Counted from the first letter of the stretch, positions 8,471-16,779 are shown. The stretch: 64,000 nt of DNA from an uncultured Negativicutes bacterium (GCA_900752195.1 CAADUJ010000012.1:62001-126000), one strand, 5' to 3'. Notes: generated by a model not told the origin, from the letters alone. Made by a program: numbers and translations.

Positions 8471-8692
8471 ATGGCAACTGATACTTATACACATCGTCTG
8501 CCGCAGGCAGATGAGTATTATGAAAAACATATACACAATGACGTAAGTACCGACGTCAATCGACAGGAGCTAGCTAGCGACAGGGATGACTATTTTCCCC
8601 TTCAGCCGATTGAAAAGAAGCTTTGTGGCATTACCTTTGGCTTAGGCGTCGTACTTATGGCACTCTTTGTCGTATCGTTTGAATTACTTTAG
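8471..8692 (+). CDS. Small single-pass membrane protein of the SAM operon
   Basis: This 73-residue protein is not recognised. It has a charged, soluble N-terminal two-thirds (rich in His, Asp and Tyr) and one C-terminal hydrophobic segment (about residues 51-70, LCGITFGLGVVLMALFVVSF). The ATG at 8471 was preferred because AGAAAGGA is about 10 bases upstream, while an ATG at 8462 is too close. It sits between the YeiH-type transporter and the E1-like gene, with short gaps, so it is probably co-transcribed. A role as an accessory subunit of the transporter is a guess from position. Confidence 0.6.
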   Translation: MATDTYTHRLPQADEYYEKHIHNDVSTDVNRQELASDRDDYFPLQPIEKKLCGITFGLGVVLMALFVVSFELL

Positions 8693-8703
8693 GAGGGTTC
8701 GTC

Positions 8704-9456
8704 ATGGCGTTGACGCAGGAACAATCTGTTCATTATGGACGCAATATTGCGGCCTTTGGTGAAGAAGGGCAGGAAAAATTATTACGAGGAAAGGTCCTCG
8801 TCATCGGGGCAGGAGGTCTCGGTTCACCTATTTCCTATTATTTGACTGCTGGCGGAGTAGGTACTGTCGGCATCGTCGATTACGACGTCGTCGATTCGTC
8901 TAACCTGCAGCGTCAGATTCTCCATTCTACACATACACTGGGGCAGCCTAAAGTAGTTTCTGCTAAAAAGCGACTGACAGCACTCAATCCGGATGTCACG
9001 ATCAAGACATATGAAGAAAAGATTACAAAGGAAACGCTGCCGCAGATTATTTCTGATGGCGCCTATGATTTCGTTGTTGACGGAACGGATAACTTTACGG
9101 CTAAATTCCTCATCAATGACGTTTGCGTTTCGCTGGGGCAACCCTTTTCCCATGCTGGTGTCTTGCGCTATGGCGGTCAGACCATGACCTATCTTCCTGG
9201 AAAGGGACCGTGCTATCGCTGTCTCTTTGAAACGGAACCGGCACCGGGCGATGTGCCAACGAGTAAAGAAGTAGGCATCCTTGGTGCCGTTGCCGGTACG
9301 ATTGGTACCATCCAGGCGACAGAGGCCATTAAATACCTATTAGGCATGACGGACAAACTTCTCGTTGGAAAGCTTCTCATCTATGATGGCGAACACATGA
9401 CGTTCCGCCGCATCGATGTTCCTAGAAATCCGCATTGCACGGCCTGCGGCGGATAG
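8704..9456 (+). CDS. E1-like ThiF/MoeB/HesA family adenylyltransferase
   Basis: This 250-residue protein belongs to the family that adenylates the C-terminal Gly-Gly of sulfur-carrier or ubiquitin-like proteins. It shows GAGGLG (35-40), the acidic residue after the Rossmann strand (IVDYDVVDSSNLQRQ), a DGTDN motif (126-130), and the zinc cysteines Cys170/173 (CYRC) and Cys245/248 (CTAC). The cysteine usually found in the PxC(x)EAG segment is Ser187 here (PTSKEVG). The protein itself ends in Gly-Gly. No carrier protein is encoded nearby. It is the last gene of the SAM-controlled operon, which hints at sulfur transfer for methionine or cysteine synthesis; MoeB or ThiF function is possible. Confidence 0.82.
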   Translation: MALTQEQSVHYGRNIAAFGEEGQEKLLRGKVLVIGAGGLGSPISYYLTAGGVGTVGIVDYDVVDSSNLQRQILHSTHTLGQPKVVSAKKRLTALNPDVTIKTYEEKITKETLPQIISDGAYDFVVDGTDNFTAKFLINDVCVSLGQPFSHAGVLRYGGQTMTYLPGKGPCYRCLFETEPAPGDVPTSKEVGILGAVAGTIGTIQATEAIKYLLGMTDKLLVGKLLIYDGEHMTFRRIDVPRNPHCTACGG

Positions 9457-9477
9457 AAATAAATATAGTAATGCACA

Positions 9478-9529
9478 AGGGGCTGTAACAAAATGAGTTC
9501 AAATGCTCATTTTGTTACAGCCCCTTTTT
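9478..9529. terminator. Bidirectional intrinsic terminator
   Basis: A 20-base perfect inverted repeat (AGGGGCTGTAACAAAATGAG and its complement, 8-base loop) ends in five T. It separates the convergent E1-like gene and hemB and should work both ways. Confidence 0.93.
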
Positions 9530-9537
9530 GGCAGGCG

Positions 9538-10512
9538 TTATTCTGTCAGCCACTTGGCAGCGTCTAAGGCGTGATATGTAATAATGATGTCGGCGCCAGC
9601 GCGCTTCATAGATAAGAGGCTTTCTAAGACAATGCGTTTTTCATCAATCCAGCCATTTTGGGCAGCTGCTTTTACCATGGCGTATTCACCGCTTACGTTA
9701 TAAACGGCAATAGGGCGGTTTATATGTTGACGGGCTTTAGCGACGATGTCAAGGTAGGTCATGGCAGGTTTAATCATGATAATATCAGCGCCTTCATCCA
9801 TATCGAGATCGATTTCTTTCAGGGCTTCCCGTGAATTTGCCGGGTCCATCTGATACTGTTTTCGGTCTCCGAAGTGGGGGGCCGAATCTGCGGCGTCGCG
9901 GAAGGGGCCATAGAAAGCAGAGGCGTATTTGACGGCATAGCTCATGATGGATACGTTGAGAAAGCCTTCTTCGTCAAGAGCCTGGCGGATACGGGCGACA
10001 CGGCCATCCATCATGTCTGATGGAGCGATTATATCGGCACCGGCCTTTGCCTGGCTGACAGCCGTTTTAGCCAAGAGCTCAAGTGTAGCATCGTTGTCGA
10101 CATAATGACCATCCAATTTGCCACAATGACCGTGATCTGTATACTGACAAAGACAGACGTCGCCGACGATGACGAGTTCCGGGAAGGTGTCCTTTATAGC
10201 CAGCATGGCCTGTTGGACAGGGCTTTCCATGTCCCACGCCGATGAACCGATAGCATCTTTATATGCGGGAAGGCCAAAGATTTCGATGCCCTTGATGCCG
10301 GCATCACGAATGAGACAGGCTTCTTTCAAGGCTTCGTCCACGGAGAGGTGATAGCAGCCGGGCATGCTGGGGATTTCTTCGCGGATTTTCTTGCCAGGTA
10401 CGACGAAAATAGGATAAATGAAATCAGATAGTTGTAATGTTGTTTCACGAACCATGTCTCGGATGGACGCTGAAAGGCGGAGCCGGCGAGGTCGTAATGT
10501 ATTAAAGTTCAT
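9538..10512 (-). CDS. hemB: Porphobilinogen synthase (5-aminolevulinate dehydratase)
   Basis: This enzyme condenses two 5-aminolevulinates to porphobilinogen. It shows the zinc-type cysteine cluster DVCLCQYTDHGHCG and both active-site lysines, in SYAVKYASAFYGPFR and IMIKPAMTYLDI. The start at 10512 (MNFNTLRPRR) was chosen because AGGAGG lies 10 bases upstream; an ATG three codons earlier is only one base from it. The start overlaps the end of cobA-hemD, so it is translationally linked. It is the last gene of the hem block before the bidirectional terminator. The length of 324 residues is normal. Confidence 0.95.
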   Translation of the reverse strand: MNFNTLRPRRLRLSASIRDMVRETTLQLSDFIYPIFVVPGKKIREEIPSMPGCYHLSVDEALKEACLIRDAGIKGIEIFGLPAYKDAIGSSAWDMESPVQQAMLAIKDTFPELVIVGDVCLCQYTDHGHCGKLDGHYVDNDATLELLAKTAVSQAKAGADIIAPSDMMDGRVARIRQALDEEGFLNVSIMSYAVKYASAFYGPFRDAADSAPHFGDRKQYQMDPANSREALKEIDLDMDEGADIIMIKPAMTYLDIVAKARQHINRPIAVYNVSGEYAMVKAAAQNGWIDEKRIVLESLLSMKRAGADIIITYHALDAAKWLTE

Positions 10513-12028
10513 CAAAATCATGCCTCCTGTGTGTAATCATGTTGACGAGTCCCGGTATGGTATACGTGTCTGCGACAAGGACAGGATGTAATCCTTCGTC
10601 GTAACACGTCTGGGCCGTAATAGGCCCGATGCAGGCAAAGGTGATGCCATCGAGTAACGATCGGTCGCCGTCGATGAGAGTCATCAGGCCTGTAACGGTA
10701 GAGCTGCTCGTAAACGTAATCATTTGCAGCCGATGTTCCTGCAGTACGTGTTTCAGGCGTTGTGCCGTTTCCATTGCTGGTCGTGTCGCGTAGGCTGGTG
10801 ACACCGTCACAGTGGCTCCCATGGCCGTTAGCCGTTCAGGTATGATCTTGCGGGCCACTTCAGCGCGGACGAGCAACACTTCTGTTTTAGGAATTATATG
10901 AGGTGCCAATGCGTCTACGAGGGATTCCGCCCGATACGATGTAGGGACGATATCCGCTGTGATGCCATACGATTCAAGTGCTTTGGCTGTAGCCGGACCG
11001 ATGACGGCAATCTTTGCCTTGCCCAGGGCTCGGCTGTCTTTATTGGCTTTGTGCAAGCGTTTCATGAAAGAGTCGACGCCATTGACACTGGTAAATACGA
11101 TCCATTTATATGCAGCAAGCACGTCTATGGCCTTATCGAGGCAGGCATATCCATCAGAAGGCTTGTCAAAGGTAATGGTCGGTATTTCTTCACAGCCGGC
11201 ACCGAGGCGCTCTAATTCTTGTACTAATGCCGATGCCTGGCTCTGGGCGCGGGTAACGCCTATTGTAAGACCCGATAAGGGCCTGTTATCGAACCAGCGC
11301 AGGTTCTGGCGTCTTGTGACAACAGAGCCAACGATAAAGATAGCCGGTGGTTTGATATGGTGTGCCTTCGCATCGGCTACGGCATTGGCAACGGTCGTAA
11401 CGACCGTTTTCTGGTCGCACCGCGTTCCCCAGCGGATAAAAGCTGCCGGCGTGTCGCCATCTTTGCCATTTCGCATCAGTTGTTCTGTAATGAAGGGAAG
11501 GTTGCCAATGCCCATGAGGAAAACCAGTGTATCCACGGCACGGGACAACGTATCCCAATGGATAGAAGATGTCGTCTTAGAAGGATCTTCATGGCCCGTT
11601 ACGACGGCGAAAGAAGAGGCCAAAGCACGGTCTGTTACCGGTATGCCTGCATAAGCTGGAACGGCAATAGCCGACGAGATTCCTGGCACAATTTCAAAAT
11701 CTATATGAGCTTCGTGCAGCGCTGCGGCCTCTTCGCCACCACGGCCGAAGACGAAAGGATCGCCGCCTTTTAATCGGACGACCCGTTTGCCTTCTCGGGC
11801 CTTTTCGATTAAAAGCGCATTGATTTCATGTTGTTTCAATGTATGATGCGATGCTGTCTTACCTGCATAAATGCATTCTGCCGTTTTGGGAGCCCATTGT
11901 AAGAGCCGCTCATCAGCAAGATGGTCAGTGACGATGACCTCCGCATTTTTGAGCAGTTCGGCGCCGCGGACTGTCATGAGGCCTATGTCGCCAGGGCCGG
12001 CACCGATGAGATATACTATACCTTTCAT
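10502..12028 (-). CDS. cobA-hemD: Fused uroporphyrinogen-III methyltransferase / uroporphyrinogen-III synthase
   Basis: This 508-residue fusion does two consecutive steps. Residues 1 to about 245 are the SAM-dependent methyltransferase making precorrin-2 (GAGPGDIGLMTVRGAELL at the start, VVRLKGGDPFVFGRGGEE and VPGISSAIAVPAYAGIPVTDR further on). Residues from about 255 are uroporphyrinogen-III synthase, which closes the tetrapyrrole ring (VFTSVNGVDSF and ITFTSSSTVTGL). The fusion channels substrate to siroheme and corrinoid rather than protoheme. Start and stop overlap hemC by 4 bases and hemB by about 11. Such fusions are common in Firmicutes. Confidence 0.95.
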   Translation of the reverse strand: MKGIVYLIGAGPGDIGLMTVRGAELLKNAEVIVTDHLADERLLQWAPKTAECIYAGKTASHHTLKQHEINALLIEKAREGKRVVRLKGGDPFVFGRGGEEAAALHEAHIDFEIVPGISSAIAVPAYAGIPVTDRALASSFAVVTGHEDPSKTTSSIHWDTLSRAVDTLVFLMGIGNLPFITEQLMRNGKDGDTPAAFIRWGTRCDQKTVVTTVANAVADAKAHHIKPPAIFIVGSVVTRRQNLRWFDNRPLSGLTIGVTRAQSQASALVQELERLGAGCEEIPTITFDKPSDGYACLDKAIDVLAAYKWIVFTSVNGVDSFMKRLHKANKDSRALGKAKIAVIGPATAKALESYGITADIVPTSYRAESLVDALAPHIIPKTEVLLVRAEVARKIIPERLTAMGATVTVSPAYATRPAMETAQRLKHVLQEHRLQMITFTSSSTVTGLMTLIDGDRSLLDGITFACIGPITAQTCYDEGLHPVLVADTYTIPGLVNMITHRRHDFDEL

Positions 12029-12969
12029 GATTGTTCCGCCTTTCCGAGAATATCGTGAATAATGGAAGTGCCACCTTGTCCAAGTATAGACAGGGCGGCA
12101 TCCCGACCAATCTGAGTTGCCTGGTCAGGCGTGCCTTCTATATGGCAGCGGTAGCACTGTGTTCCATCTGGTGAACCCAGCATGGCATAGAGGGTAAGCG
12201 TTTTTCCTTCCCACATAGCTGTAGCACCAGCAGGTATTTTGCAAGAACCACCTAAGGTAGAAAGAAATGCTCGTTCGGCCGTCGTTTCGATGGTGGTCCT
12301 GGCATCGGAAAGAACGTCTACGAGGGACTGAATGTAGTCGTCACGGCAACGGATTTCTATGGCAAGTGCTCCTTGTCCCGATGCAGGGATAAAGGTGTCA
12401 GCCGAAAGCTCAGTTGTAATGCGATGATCCAGTTTTAATCGTTTCAATCCTGCTGCGGCGAGGACGATACCGTCATATTGTCCCTGGTCCAGCTTTTTTA
12501 GGCGCGTGTCGACATTGCCACGCAAGTCGCAAATGTTTAAATCGGGACGCAAGGCGAGAAGCTGGGAGCGACGGCGCAGGCTCGATGTGCCGACGACGCC
12601 GTGAGGTGGCACATCTTCCAGTGTACGATACGAGGGGGAGAGAAACGCATCGCATCGTGCACTACGTGCCGTAATGGCACCAATCATAAGACCTGGTGCC
12701 AGGTCTGAGGGCATATCTTTCAAGCTATGGACAGCCATGTCGATTTCACCGCTCTTGATTTCTCGTTCAATTTCTTCCGTAAAGAGTCCCTTGCTGCCAA
12801 TGGCACTCAAGGGACGGTCCAAAATGACGTCACCGGTGGTGACAATCGGTTTGATTGTAATTTCCAGGGAGGGAAAATGGCGCTTCAGTTCATCTGCCAC
12901 GTAGGTCGTCTGTGTCATGGCGAGCTTGCTTTTCCGCGTCCCTATCGTAATGGGTCGGAGTTTGTTCAT
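12025..12969 (-). CDS. hemC: Hydroxymethylbilane synthase (porphobilinogen deaminase)
   Basis: This enzyme joins four porphobilinogens into hydroxymethylbilane. Typical motifs are visible: IGTRKSKLAMTQT at the N-terminus, DMAVHSLKDMPSDL near residue 80, GTSSLRRRSQLL near 128 and the dipyrromethane cofactor cysteine in LGGSCKIPAGA near 240. The 314-residue length is standard. It overlaps the upstream precorrin-2 dehydrogenase gene and the downstream cobA-hemD gene by 4 bases each (ATGA junctions), which indicates tight translational coupling in the order met8-like, hemC, cobA-hemD, hemB. Confidence 0.96.
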   Translation of the reverse strand: MNKLRPITIGTRKSKLAMTQTTYVADELKRHFPSLEITIKPIVTTGDVILDRPLSAIGSKGLFTEEIEREIKSGEIDMAVHSLKDMPSDLAPGLMIGAITARSARCDAFLSPSYRTLEDVPPHGVVGTSSLRRRSQLLALRPDLNICDLRGNVDTRLKKLDQGQYDGIVLAAAGLKRLKLDHRITTELSADTFIPASGQGALAIEIRCRDDYIQSLVDVLSDARTTIETTAERAFLSTLGGSCKIPAGATAMWEGKTLTLYAMLGSPDGTQCYRCHIEGTPDQATQIGRDAALSILGQGGTSIIHDILGKAEQS

Positions 12970-13610
12970 TTTTTTCGCTCCTTAAAAAAGACGTCTAGTT
13001 CTTCGTGGAGTAGATGTAAAGCCTCTTGTATGCGATGGGTTTCTATGTATTCCATGATTTGATTCGTCAAGGCGCCGCGCCAGAATGTTTGGCGTTCCTG
13101 TGGCGTCGTAAGACGCGACATGGCTTCGTTTCTGAGTTCGCCTAAACCGTTCAGCAGCTCACCGTATTCTGAGGGAAATTCTTTTTCCAGACGTTGGCGG
13201 ATTTTTCTCGACAAAGCGGGAGACTTCCCGTTTGTCGAAATGGTCAGGAGCAGATCACCGCGACGTATGACTGATGGTGTGGCCCAATTGCTCTGAGACG
13301 GACAATCGCAGACATTTACGAGTTGTTTCCTGGAAAGAGCTTCCTTGGCGGCTCTTTCGTTGACGGCACTGTCATCAGAACAGCAGAGGACGAGAAAATA
13401 GCCTTCTTCGTCTCCTTTTTCATAGGGGCGTTCTTTCAAGGTGACCTGCGCATGAGTTCCATAGGAAAGAACGGCCCGGCAAAAGTGAGGAGCTATGACA
13501 GTGACGTTGCCATGGGCCGCTAAGAGGCCTTTGATTTTGCCGGCGGCAACCGTGCCGCCACCGATGACAAGGCATGGCTTGTCATCGAGAAACAGGTTAA
13601 TAGGATACAT
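12966..13610 (-). CDS. Precorrin-2 dehydrogenase / sirohydrochlorin ferrochelatase (Met8/CysG-N type)
   Basis: This 214-residue protein oxidises precorrin-2 to sirohydrochlorin with NAD and may insert iron to give siroheme. It has the N-terminal Rossmann segment CLVIGGGTVAAGKIKGLL and the downstream NVCDCPSQSNWATPSVIRRGDLLLTISTNGKSPALSRKIR block typical of Met8 and CysG-N. The ATG at 13610 (MYPINLFLDD) was chosen because it starts the conserved domain and has GAGAGG about 8 bases upstream. It is the step that completes siroheme for AsrC. No separate ferrochelatase gene is visible in this window, so it may be bifunctional. Confidence 0.9.
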   Translation of the reverse strand: MYPINLFLDDKPCLVIGGGTVAAGKIKGLLAAHGNVTVIAPHFCRAVLSYGTHAQVTLKERPYEKGDEEGYFLVLCCSDDSAVNERAAKEALSRKQLVNVCDCPSQSNWATPSVIRRGDLLLTISTNGKSPALSRKIRQRLEKEFPSEYGELLNGLGELRNEAMSRLTTPQERQTFWRGALTNQIMEYIETHRIQEALHLLHEELDVFFKERKK

Positions 13611-13623
13611 ATGCCGACCTCTC

Positions 13624-13911
13624 TTACGTATCTTCTGGGACGTAGAGAGCATCATATTCATGATGTCTCTTGAGCCAGGCTGCAGCATAGGTACAGGTGG
13701 CCCGGGTCCGTTTCTGTTCTTGTGCGATGACGTCTGCTGCGGCAGCGACGAGCTTACCGGCCAGACCTTTGCCATTCATAGAGCTATCTACTTCGGTATG
13801 ATAAATATCATAGAGCCCATCTTCTTGAAGAGTAAAATTGATTTCTCCTACTTTTTTTGCATCGGCATACAATGTGATGCCGTTATCGGTCCGTTTCATT
13901 GTAATTTCCAT
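13624..13911 (-). CDS. Small GCN5-type N-acetyltransferase
   Basis: This is a 95-residue minimal acetyltransferase of the short GNAT type. It contains the acetyl-CoA loop region in VDSSMNGKGLAGKLVAAAADVIAQE and a C-terminal TCTYAAAWLKRH segment typical of this subfamily. The second ATG (MEITMKRTDN) was chosen because AAGGAGGT lies 9 bases before it, while the first ATG touches that site. It is 13 bases upstream of the precorrin-2 dehydrogenase gene and appears to lead the siroheme operon, though no biochemical link is known. Substrate unknown. Confidence 0.78.
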   Translation of the reverse strand: MEITMKRTDNGITLYADAKKVGEINFTLQEDGLYDIYHTEVDSSMNGKGLAGKLVAAAADVIAQEQKRTRATCTYAAAWLKRHHEYDALYVPEDT

Positions 13912-13963
13912 AGGACTCATACCTCCTTGGCCGTAATAACTTTTATTATACATCTATTATAGG

Positions 13964-14011
13964 TCTATAGTATAGCAAATGTTGATTGTAAAATACGTTG
14001 TTCTTACAACG
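13964..14011 (-). promoter_or_regulatory. Probable promoter and upstream dyad of the siroheme operon
   Basis: On the minus strand TTTACA (13987-13992) and TATAGA (13964-13969) are 17 bases apart, about 50 bases before the acetyltransferase start. Directly upstream of the -35 element is a perfect dyad, CGTTGT-TCTT-ACAACG (13996-14011). The dyad is placed where an activator or repressor could bind. No regulator is recognised. Confidence 0.4.
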
Positions 14012-14195
14012 AAAGCAGGATGAATCGTATGTTTGCTGAAAAGACCGATAATTGGCGTTGTATCTTGACGGCATGGCACTACGATGATAGTATAATAAAT
14101 TATAAAAAAAATAACGTCAATGCCTTTTTAGAAGATAAACACTTTATAACAAGCAAGACGTTCTCTGGTGTAGGGGTAAGGAGGAAATAGGTCAA

Positions 14196-15032
14196 ATGAT
14201 TTCATTTATGAAACGTATTTTTGTATCCATTGTCGTCATGGCATGCATGTCCGGCGGTGCAGCTATTGCCGTACAAGCCTATGTTCCGTCGACGGCTGCC
14301 GAAGCGGCTGTCCTTATGGATGTCGATACGGGAAAAATCTTATATCGCGTCAATCCCAGCAAATGGGTCCATCCGGCAAGTACGACGAAAATCGTCACGT
14401 ATATTACGGCGCTTGATCAAGGTAAGGACAAGCTCGATGAACCACTTCAGATTTCCTGGAACGCTGCCAATACGGAACCGTCTAGTCTCGGAATTGCGCC
14501 AGGTGACAAGCTTACGGTCCGGGAAGCGTTGAAGGGGATGATGGTCGTATCGGGCAATGATGCGGCTGTTGCCGTTGCCGAAACACTGGGAGGCTCTGTC
14601 GAAGGCTTTGCCAAGATGATGAATGAAGAAGCTGTCAAGATGGGTGCTACTCACTCTCACTTCATCAATCCTAATGGACTTACGGCATCAGGTCATTACA
14701 CAACTGCTGTCGATATGGCCCGTATGGCGGCATACGGATTGAAGCACTATCCAGAATTTGCATCGACCGTATCTATGACAGCCTATAACGTGCGGTATCT
14801 TGATGGACACACGAAATATGTTACGACGACAAACCGCTTTTTAAAGAGTGGTTATGACGGTGCCAATGGCGTAAAGACGGGGTATACCATGGCAGCTGGC
14901 GATTGTCTTGTCGCATCAGCGACGCGCAATGGGCATACTCTTGTCGTAGCACTGTTCAATGATGATAATCGCTGGGAAGATGCTCCAGCCATTTTAGATT
15001 ACGGCTTCCGCCGTCTTCAAACAGGGCGCTGA
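14196..15032 (+). CDS. D-alanyl-D-alanine carboxypeptidase (penicillin-binding protein, DacF type)
   Basis: This 278-residue exported serine peptidase trims the terminal D-Ala from peptidoglycan stem peptides. A signal peptide runs over about residues 1-28 (hydrophobic core, ending near VQA-Y). The three penicillin-binding motifs are in order: SxxK in PASTTKIV, SxN in VVSGNDAAV and KTG in GVKTGYTMAAG. It lacks the C-terminal membrane-anchor domain of larger DacA proteins, so it is a short, single-domain form. The start follows AAGGAGGA. It is the first gene of a set with an unusual response regulator and an EamA transporter. Confidence 0.9.
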   Translation: MISFMKRIFVSIVVMACMSGGAAIAVQAYVPSTAAEAAVLMDVDTGKILYRVNPSKWVHPASTTKIVTYITALDQGKDKLDEPLQISWNAANTEPSSLGIAPGDKLTVREALKGMMVVSGNDAAVAVAETLGGSVEGFAKMMNEEAVKMGATHSHFINPNGLTASGHYTTAVDMARMAAYGLKHYPEFASTVSMTAYNVRYLDGHTKYVTTTNRFLKSGYDGANGVKTGYTMAAGDCLVASATRNGHTLVVALFNDDNRWEDAPAILDYGFRRLQTGR

Positions 15033-15057
15033 GTCCTGATTCCAAGGGGTGTATACA

Positions 15058-15765
15058 ATGGCTCATATACTTATTATCGAACACGATGAATTGATTGCCG
15101 CCATGGAGCGGGATTTCCTGTTACAAGCAGACTTTACAGTCAGTGTGGCAAGGACGGCTAAAGAAGGGGTGAAAACCCTCCGTGGTGCGGCCATCGATGC
15201 CATCATCCTTACATGTGACCTTCCTGATATGGACGGCCTTTCCCTTTGCAAACGTATTCGGGAAACAAAGAGTATTCCCATTTTGTTCATTTCTTCCCGA
15301 ACGGGAGATGACGATGTCGTGGCCGGACTGGAAGCGGGTGCAGATGACTACATCAAAAAACCGTTCAATCCGACAGAAATGGTAGCCCGTCTTAAAGCCC
15401 ATATCCGTATTCATGACATGCTCGCCACGACGGCGCCACAGGAAAAAGATGAAACGCTGCCAGATATCGAAAGTGGTGATTTGAAGATTTATATCAACCG
15501 TCATCAAGTATTCCGTGGAAATCATGAAATTAACCTGACAGGCAAGGAATTCAGTCTCCTCGTATTTTTGGCACAACATCCGAACGAGGTCCTTTCCAAA
15601 AAATGCCTTTTTGAAAAGATCTGGCATCTTGATGCCCTTGGAGAAATGGCTACCGTCACCGTTCATGTCAACAGGCTGCGCGATAAGCTCAATGAGGTGC
15701 AGCCTGAGTTTACGGCTATTGAAACGGTGTGGTGCAACGGGTATCGTTTCCGCAAGGACGATTGA
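15058..15765 (+). CDS. Orphan OmpR-type response regulator with altered phospho-acceptor site
   Basis: This 235-residue protein has an N-terminal receiver domain (about 1-118) and a C-terminal winged-helix DNA-binding domain (about 138-232, with NLTGKEFSLLVFLAQHPNEV and TVTVHVNRLRDKL). The phospho-accepting Asp is expected four residues before the conserved Pro56; here that position is Thr52 (LTCDLPDMDG), and an Asp lies at 54 instead. The acidic pocket reads Glu8-His9-Asp10 instead of two acids, while Lys101 is kept. ATG at 15058 follows AAGGGG by 9 bases. No histidine kinase lies next to it. It probably acts without ordinary phosphorylation; targets unknown. Confidence 0.9.
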   Translation: MAHILIIEHDELIAAMERDFLLQADFTVSVARTAKEGVKTLRGAAIDAIILTCDLPDMDGLSLCKRIRETKSIPILFISSRTGDDDVVAGLEAGADDYIKKPFNPTEMVARLKAHIRIHDMLATTAPQEKDETLPDIESGDLKIYINRHQVFRGNHEINLTGKEFSLLVFLAQHPNEVLSKKCLFEKIWHLDALGEMATVTVHVNRLRDKLNEVQPEFTAIETVWCNGYRFRKDD

Positions 15766-15781
15766 GAGAGGAGATGAGACT

Positions 15782-16651
15782 ATGTCTCCACGGCAGGCGA
15801 TGGCATGTGTCATCACAGCAGGGGCCATGTGGGGGACAATTAGTATTTTTGTCCGCCACCTGGACTCTATGGGGTTATCGGCTATGCAGATTTGCTTTGT
15901 CCGCACACTGGTAGCGCTGGTCGTCTTATTTTTGGCACTCGCTCTGTTCCGTAAAGAGTTATTGTGCATTTCCATTACGGATTGCCCGATTTTTATTTGT
16001 ACAGGCATTATCAGCTACGCTCTCTTTGGAACGTCCTATTTTTTGTCCGTCTCGACCGGGGAAGTAGCCGTTGCAGCAGTATTGCTATATACATCGCCTA
16101 TATTTGTCATGATTTTTTCTATTTTGCTTTTCCACGAGTCATTGACAAAATGGAAGATAGGCGCCCTGTTCTCTACGTGCACAGGCTGCGTCCTTGTATC
16201 AGGCGTCTTGTCGGGCTCGTTGACACTTCCCTTATTTGCTATTGCTACAGGTCTTGCAGCAGGCTTCTTCTACAGCACGTATTCCATCTTTAGTCATTAT
16301 GCTCTCCAAAAACATCATCCTATCACGATAACGTTCTATACATTTGTTTTTGCCGTTCTTTTCTTAGCGCCATTCAGTCACCCCGCTGCATTGGTGAATA
16401 CGTTTTCGGCGTCGCCGCAGGGACTCTGGTATGTGTTGGGCATCGCCCTGATCTGCACGGTATTTCCCTATGGATTATACAATGTTGGACTGAACCATAT
16501 GGAAACGAGCAAAGCCGCTATTTTGGCAACGGTAGAGCCTCTGGTAGGAGCTTTCATCGGTGTTCTTGTCTTCGGTGAAATACTGACTCCGGCCAAATTT
16601 GTAGGGATGGTCCTCATCGTATCTTCCATATTTTTATTGAATCACCGATAA
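15782..16651 (+). CDS. EamA/DMT family transporter
   Basis: This 289-residue membrane protein of the drug/metabolite transporter superfamily should have ten helices in two EamA repeats; the first begins GAMWGTISIFVRHL and the second around residue 150, ending with KAAILATVEPLVGAFIGVLVFGE, a conserved block of the second repeat. The start at 15782 lies behind GAGAGGAGATGAG; longer upstream reading frame overlaps the response regulator and is not supported. It starts 16 bases after the regulator gene and is probably co-transcribed. Substrate cannot be read from sequence; amino-acid or metabolite export is common in the family. Confidence 0.85.
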   Translation: MSPRQAMACVITAGAMWGTISIFVRHLDSMGLSAMQICFVRTLVALVVLFLALALFRKELLCISITDCPIFICTGIISYALFGTSYFLSVSTGEVAVAAVLLYTSPIFVMIFSILLFHESLTKWKIGALFSTCTGCVLVSGVLSGSLTLPLFAIATGLAAGFFYSTYSIFSHYALQKHHPITITFYTFVFAVLFLAPFSHPAALVNTFSASPQGLWYVLGIALICTVFPYGLYNVGLNHMETSKAAILATVEPLVGAFIGVLVFGEILTPAKFVGMVLIVSSIFLLNHR

Positions 16652-16779
16652 TTGAGATGGAAAGGGGTGGCCTTTTAGGAGATGCACGATATAAGTAGTG
16701 GATTTATACCCCTTATCTGATGTATAATTAACTAGATATGCCTTTTGACGTATCGCATTTTAAAGCAGGAGGATTGAAT

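Noticed and set aside
15611..15781. Longer EamA protein starting inside the response-regulator gene
   Set aside because: The extension is out of frame with the regulator, has no membrane helix of the EamA type and lacks a ribosome-binding site, while ATG 15782 has one.
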